Source: JBOFEH01 sp051650265 (lineage in GTDB: Bacteria; Bacillota; Clostridia; Lachnospirales; Cellulosilyticaceae). Taken from it: a DNA stretch of 16,857 nt. How positions within the stretch are numbered: the stretch's first letter is position 1; each line of letters opens with the position of its first letter. Position numbers and translations under genes: made by a program. Positions 13,326-16,857 of this stretch are shown here, in pieces. A model generated the notes under the pieces. The model did not search any database and was not told where the DNA came from. It saw only the letters and a program-made list of their open reading frames with translations. The stretch is from contig JBOFIR010000203.1 in NCBI GenBank assembly GCA_051650265.1, positions 1-16,857 of the forward strand, given 5' to 3'.

Positions 13326-13334
13326 CATAAATAT
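13310..13334. promoter_or_regulatory. Second dyad in the hydrogenase promoter
   Basis: ATATTTATG (13310-13318) and CATAAATAT (13326-13334), a perfect 9-bp inverted repeat with a 7-bp centre that overlaps the proposed -10 hexamer. Regulator unknown. Confidence 0.45.
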
Positions 13335-13356
13335 ACCATAGTAATTCATAAGAATA

Positions 13357-13374
13357 TTGTTAATAAATTAACAA
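13357..13374. promoter_or_regulatory. Rex operator
   Basis: TTGTTAATAAATTAACAA is an exact match to TTGTTAA-N4-TTAACAA, the recognition sequence of the redox repressor Rex in clostridia. It lies about 25 bp downstream of the start point predicted from the TTGACA promoter, so it could block elongation or a second promoter at the site. Rex would release DNA when NADH rises. Confidence 0.85.
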
Positions 13375-13435
13375 AAAATCACGTTATGAAGTACTGTTTT
13401 ATTTAAAAGTACCAAAATAGCAAGGAGGATCTGTT

Positions 13436-13930
13436 ATGTCATGTGAAGGTTGTAAAAACGAACTTATCCAAGCAATGTACGATGAGCTCGGTAAATTTAT
13501 TGACGAGTTGCCAGAGAAAAAAGGGGCCCTTATTTCAGTCTTGCATAGAGCCCAATCTATTTTCGGGTACTTACCTAGAGAAGTTCAGAAATTTGTAGGT
13601 GATAAGTTGCATATTCCTGTTTCGCAAGTATATGGTGTTGTCAGTTTCTATTCATTCTTTACGATGGTTCCTAAAGGAAAACACCCGATCTCTGTTTGTA
13701 TGGGTACGGCATGCTATGTAAGGGGTGCAGAAAAGGTACTTGATGCTTTCAAAAAAGAACTCGGCATTAGCGTTGGGGAAACAACGGCAGATGGGCAGTT
13801 TTCTTTGGATGCATTACGTTGCGTTGGGGCTTGTGGTTTAGCGCCTGTTGTATTAGTAGGAGATAAGGTGTATGGACGTATTACAAAGGCAGATGAAGTG
13901 AAACAAATTCTAAGTGAATACCAAGAATAA
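13436..13930 (+). CDS. hydC: NADH-dependent [FeFe]-hydrogenase subunit C (NuoE-like)
   Basis: Small thioredoxin-fold [2Fe-2S] subunit of a trimeric electron-bifurcating hydrogenase, in the cytosol. It is 164 residues, the normal length. The cluster ligands are Cys88 and Cys93 (VCMGTAC) with Cys129 and Cys133 (RCVGAC). The N-terminal helical part contains the typical HRAQSIFGYLPREVQ and VYGVVSFYSFF. Three further Cys are at the N-terminus (MSCEGC, residues 3 and 6) and these are atypical for NuoE. Strong ribosome binding site AAGGAGG 7 nt before the ATG. First gene after the Rex-controlled promoter; the ORF starts about 100 nt downstream of the predicted transcription start. Confidence 0.93.
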   Translation: MSCEGCKNELIQAMYDELGKFIDELPEKKGALISVLHRAQSIFGYLPREVQKFVGDKLHIPVSQVYGVVSFYSFFTMVPKGKHPISVCMGTACYVRGAEKVLDAFKKELGISVGETTADGQFSLDALRCVGACGLAPVVLVGDKVYGRITKADEVKQILSEYQE

Positions 13931-13952
13931 TAAGGGGTAAGGGGGAACTTAA

Positions 13953-14351
13953 ATGCCAAAAATGATGTCACTTGACGATTTAACAAAGTTAAGAGATCAC
14001 GTTAAGAATAAAGTGGATTTAAGAGTAAAAGGTGATAATGTGGATCAAATGATCATTGTGCGTGTGGCGATGGCGACATGTGGCATTGCATCTGGTGCAC
14101 GTGAGATTATGAATTACTTCGCAGACGTTGTAAGGGAAGAGAACCTAGAAAATGTTGTCATTACTCAAAGTGGTTGTATGGGATACTGCTATGCAGAACC
14201 AACTGTAGAAATCACGCTTCCTGGCGCTGAGCCTGTTGTTTATGGACATGTAAACAAAGAAAAGGCAAAGGAGATTATTGAAAAGCATATCAAAGGCGGA
14301 GAAATGATCGATGGGATCATTCCTACAGCACATAAATCTCTAGACGAGTAA
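13953..14351 (+). CDS. Small thioredoxin-like (2Fe-2S) ferredoxin-type protein with three cysteines
   Basis: A 132-residue protein between HydC and HydB, of the '(2Fe-2S) ferredoxin domain-containing' family commonly found in this place in Clostridia. The core reads VRVAMATCGIASGAREI (Cys43) and SGCMGYCYAEP (Cys75, Cys79). These are the only three cysteines, so a canonical four-Cys [2Fe-2S] centre as in HydC cannot form from this chain alone. It may bind a cluster with one non-Cys ligand, or be a structural or assembly factor. In many clostridial loci a histidine-kinase-like ATPase gene also lies next to it; here that function is in the upstream operon. It starts 22 nt after hydC with an AAGGGGG site 7-8 nt before its ATG. 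Confidence 0.83.
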   Translation: MPKMMSLDDLTKLRDHVKNKVDLRVKGDNVDQMIIVRVAMATCGIASGAREIMNYFADVVREENLENVVITQSGCMGYCYAEPTVEITLPGAEPVVYGHVNKEKAKEIIEKHIKGGEMIDGIIPTAHKSLDE

Positions 14352-14369
14352 TGAAAAGGAGGCAAACAA

Positions 14370-16157
14370 ATGTCTAAGTATACAATGCATATATTGGTAT
14401 GTGGGGGAACAGGGTGTATTTCTTCCCGATCAAATGAGATCGTAACAGAACTTCAAAACGAACTTCAAGCAGTGGGGATGGCTGAAGAAGTTCAGGTACT
14501 TAAAACAGGCTGTTTTGGTTTTTGTGAAAAAGGACCTGTTGTAAAAGTCTTACCAGATAATACTTTCTACGTACAAGTCAAGCCAGAAGATGTCAAAGAA
14601 CTTGTAGCAGAGCATGTGGTTAAAGGAAGAAAAGTAGAGAGACTGCTTTACATAGATCCAACCACACAAGATGCTGTAGCTGACTCTAAACACATGGATT
14701 TCTACAAAAAACAAATGCGTGTGGCACTTCGTAACTGTGGCTTCATAGATCCAGATAATGTCGAAGAGTACATTGCACGTGATGGTTACCAAGCCTTAGC
14801 TAAAGTGCTCGGTATGCCACAACAGGCAGTGATTGACGAAATGAAAAAATCAGGGCTTCGTGGGCGTGGGGGTGGTGGTTTCCCGACGGGTCTTAAATGG
14901 GAGTTTACATATAAGAATCAAAGTGATCAAAAATACGTAGTTTGTAATGCAGATGAGGGAGACCCAGGCGCATTTATGGACCGATCAATCCTAGAAGGTG
15001 ATCCGCACTCTGTAGTAGAGGCTATGGCCATTTGTGGTTATGCTATTGGTGCGACACGAGGACTTGTGTATATCCGTGCGGAATACCCCCTTGCTGTTAA
15101 GCGTCTTGAGACAGCGATTCATGCGGCAAGGGAGTACGGCTTACTCGGCACTAATGTGCTTGGCACAGGATTTGACTTTGATATCGAAATCAAATTTGGT
15201 GCAGGTGCTTTTGTATGTGGTGAAGAGACTGCGCTTATTCATTCTATGGAAGGGCTTCGCGGTGAGCCTACGACAAAACCACCATTCCCAGCTGAAAGTG
15301 GTTACTGGAACAAACCAACAAACGTGAATAACGTAGAGACATTTGCAAATGTACCTGTCATCTTCCTTAAAGGGGCAGATTGGTATAGCCAAATTGGTAC
15401 AGAAAAGTCAAAAGGAACAAAGGTATTTGCTCTTGCAGGAAAAATCAATAACGTAGGTCTGATTGAAGTACCTATGGGTATCACACTCCGAGAAGTAATC
15501 TATGATATTGGGGGTGGGATCAAAGATGGTAAGAAATTCAAGGCAGTACAGACAGGTGGACCATCAGGTGGATGCCTCACTGAAAAAGACTTAGATACAC
15601 CAATCGACTTTGATAACTTGATTGCAAAAGGGTCTATGATGGGTTCAGGCGGAATGATCGTTATGGATGAAGATGACTGTATGCCAGCAGTTGCCAAATT
15701 CTATCTTCAATTCACTGAGGAGGAGTCTTGTGGTAAATGTACACCTTGTCGTATTGGAACCAAGAGACTTCTTGAGATCCTTGAAAAGATTACTGCAGGT
15801 AAAGGAACTATGGAAGACCTAGATACACTTAGAGCACTGAGTCAAGTAATCAAAGATACAGCACTCTGTGGCTTAGGTCAAACTGCTCCTAACCCTATCT
15901 TATCAACTTTAGATATATTTGCTGATGAGTATATTGCTCACGTTCGTGATCATAAGTGTCCCGCAGGTCAGTGTAATGCACTGCTTCAATACCATATCAC
16001 GGATAAGTGTATTGGATGTACAGCGTGTTCACGTGTGTGCCCAGTAGATGCGATTTCTGGCGCAGTCAAGCAAAAACATACCATTGATCAAGCAAAATGT
16101 ATCAAGTGTGGCGCATGTATGGATAAATGCCGTTTTGCAGCCATTATCAAAGAGTAG
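14370..16157 (+). CDS. hydB: NADH-dependent [FeFe]-hydrogenase subunit B (NuoF-like flavoprotein)
   Basis: The FMN and NAD(H)-binding subunit of the trimeric hydrogenase, about 595 residues. Order of parts: N-terminal thioredoxin-like [2Fe-2S] domain (Cys11, Cys16, Cys48, Cys52); NuoF core with the glycine-rich NAD/FMN motif GRGGGGFPTG (about residue 165 on), NADEGDPGAF (193-202) and GAGAFVCGEET (277-287); the [4Fe-4S] site Cys454, 457, 460 and Cys500; then two ferredoxin-type [4Fe-4S] motifs at the C-terminus (CIGCTACSRVCP and CIKCGACMDKC). This is the full architecture of bifurcating HydB. AAGGAGG lies 6 nt before the ATG. It is part of one operon with hydC and hydA, and its stop is 16 nt before the hydA start. 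Reaction: couples H2 formation to NADH and reduced ferredoxin oxidation together with HydA and HydC. Confidence 0.95.
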   Translation: MSKYTMHILVCGGTGCISSRSNEIVTELQNELQAVGMAEEVQVLKTGCFGFCEKGPVVKVLPDNTFYVQVKPEDVKELVAEHVVKGRKVERLLYIDPTTQDAVADSKHMDFYKKQMRVALRNCGFIDPDNVEEYIARDGYQALAKVLGMPQQAVIDEMKKSGLRGRGGGGFPTGLKWEFTYKNQSDQKYVVCNADEGDPGAFMDRSILEGDPHSVVEAMAICGYAIGATRGLVYIRAEYPLAVKRLETAIHAAREYGLLGTNVLGTGFDFDIEIKFGAGAFVCGEETALIHSMEGLRGEPTTKPPFPAESGYWNKPTNVNNVETFANVPVIFLKGADWYSQIGTEKSKGTKVFALAGKINNVGLIEVPMGITLREVIYDIGGGIKDGKKFKAVQTGGPSGGCLTEKDLDTPIDFDNLIAKGSMMGSGGMIVMDEDDCMPAVAKFYLQFTEEESCGKCTPCRIGTKRLLEILEKITAGKGTMEDLDTLRALSQVIKDTALCGLGQTAPNPILSTLDIFADEYIAHVRDHKCPAGQCNALLQYHITDKCIGCTACSRVCPVDAISGAVKQKHTIDQAKCIKCGACMDKCRFAAIIKE

Positions 16158-16173
16158 AGAAGGAGTGAAAGAC

Positions 16174-16857
16174 ATGTCAAACCTTAAAGTTACAATAGAT
16201 GGAAGAGTAGCCGAGGTGAATGCTGGTGCAACAATACTTGAAGCAGCCAGACAAGTAGGGATAGAGATTCCTACACTGTGTCACCTTGACTTGCATGATA
16301 CAAAAATGGTCAATCAAGCAGCATCTTGTAGAATTTGTGTGGTTGAAGTGGAAGGAAGAAGAAACCTTGCACCAGCATGTGCTACACCTGTATTAGATGG
16401 TATGGTCATACGTACCAATTCTATGAAAGTACTCAATGCACGTAAAGTAGTGCTTGAACTCCTTCTTTCAGACCATCCTAAAGATTGTCTTGTATGTGAG
16501 AAATCAGGCAACTGTGAGTTGCAAGATCTTGCAATCAAATTTGGAGTGCGTGACATTACAATTGGTAAAGAAGGTGCCCAGTCACACTATAGAAAAGATG
16601 TGAGTAGCGCGATTATTCGTGATATGGATAAATGTATCATGTGTAGACGCTGTGAGACAATGTGTAATAAAGTACAAACTGTAGGGGCACTCTCAGGTGT
16701 CAATCGCGGATTCGAAGCGGTTGTATCTACAGCTTTTGAAGTGGATCTTGAAGACTCAGTATGTACACACTGTGGCCAATGTGTGGCAGTTTGTCCAACA
16801 GGTGCACTTTGTGAAAACGAGCATGTATGGAATGTAGTAAGCAAACTTGCGGATCCT
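16174..16857 (+). CDS. hydA: NADH-dependent [FeFe]-hydrogenase subunit A, partial (3' end beyond the window)
   Basis: The first 228 codons of the catalytic subunit; the frame is open to the last base. N-terminal plant-type [2Fe-2S] domain (PTLCHLDLHD, then SCRICVVEVEG, then CATP), followed by the His-ligated [4Fe-4S] site SDHPKDCLVCEKSGNCELQ, and the two-cluster ferredoxin domain CIMCRRCETMC and CTHCGQCVAVCP. This order is that of HydA/NuoG-type hydrogenases. The H-cluster domain with the catalytic motifs lies outside, so activity cannot be judged from this part. AAGGAG lies 8 nt before the ATG at 16174. Unlike the sensory paralogue at 10912, this protein has the long electron-input chain expected of the enzyme. 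Confidence 0.94.
   Translation, partial: MSNLKVTIDGRVAEVNAGATILEAARQVGIEIPTLCHLDLHDTKMVNQAASCRICVVEVEGRRNLAPACATPVLDGMVIRTNSMKVLNARKVVLELLLSDHPKDCLVCEKSGNCELQDLAIKFGVRDITIGKEGAQSHYRKDVSSAIIRDMDKCIMCRRCETMCNKVQTVGALSGVNRGFEAVVSTAFEVDLEDSVCTHCGQCVAVCPTGALCENEHVWNVVSKLADP

Noticed and set aside
16851..16856. GGATCC at the right edge, suggesting a cloning boundary
   Set aside because: A single six-base restriction site at the edge is not evidence; it lies in frame within hydA coding sequence.
1..16857. CRISPR arrays, insertion sequences, transposases, phage genes
   Set aside because: No regularly spaced repeats, no transposase or integrase motifs and no terminal inverted repeats were found.

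Overview
The window looks like a chromosomal segment from a low-GC, strictly anaerobic Gram-positive bacterium of the class Clostridia. A Lachnospirales (Cellulosilyticum-like) origin is plausible, but I infer it from gene content and could not check it. Support comes from the AT-rich intergenic DNA, strong AGGAGG-type ribosome binding sites, a tRNA without encoded CCA, U-tract terminators, and a trimeric electron-bifurcating [FeFe]-hydrogenase.

Left part (1-8.8 kb), housekeeping and accessory genes. It starts with the end of a small membrane ORF and its terminator. Next come tRNA-Pro(GGG) on the minus strand, pyrE, and a gene-free stretch of about 500 bp holding a plausible H-type pseudoknot and other RNA stems. 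A DbpA/CsdA-type DEAD-box RNA helicase follows; its conserved Q-motif region lies upstream of any ATG, GTG or TTG, so it appears to start at ATA or ATT. After it are a homodimer-type ABC exporter, a convergent PlsC-like acyltransferase whose frame has no stop before the shared terminator, a CPBP membrane protease, a GNAT acetyltransferase, a flavin reductase, and a convergent DUF4397 protein.

Middle part (8.9-13.25 kb), a six-gene co-directional operon with overlapping or nearly touching genes. The order is an AlbA_2/HATPase_c_4 (Schlafen-like) putative regulator, a DRTGG-domain protein, an RsbW-type ATP-binding protein, a sensory-type [FeFe]-hydrogenase paralogue, a second DRTGG protein, and a PHP-domain phosphoesterase. 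The hydrogenase paralogue keeps all four cysteines that hold the H-cluster but has Ala in place of the proton-shuttle Cys and lacks both second-shell Met residues. Its C-terminus carries a four-Cys Fe-S domain and a short helix in place of further electron-transfer domains. I read the operon as an H2 or redox sensing and signalling module.

Right part (13.4 kb to the end), the structural bifurcating hydrogenase operon: HydC (NuoE-like), a small thioredoxin-fold ferredoxin-like protein with only three cysteines, HydB (NuoF-like), and the first 228 codons of HydA, which runs off the window. Its promoter region contains a perfect 18-bp Rex operator and a second 9+9 bp dyad. The likely logic is that NADH/NAD+ controls the enzyme through Rex while the upstream module senses H2 or redox state and passes the signal on by ATP-binding, nucleotide-binding and phosphoesterase partners. 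The output of that module is unknown.
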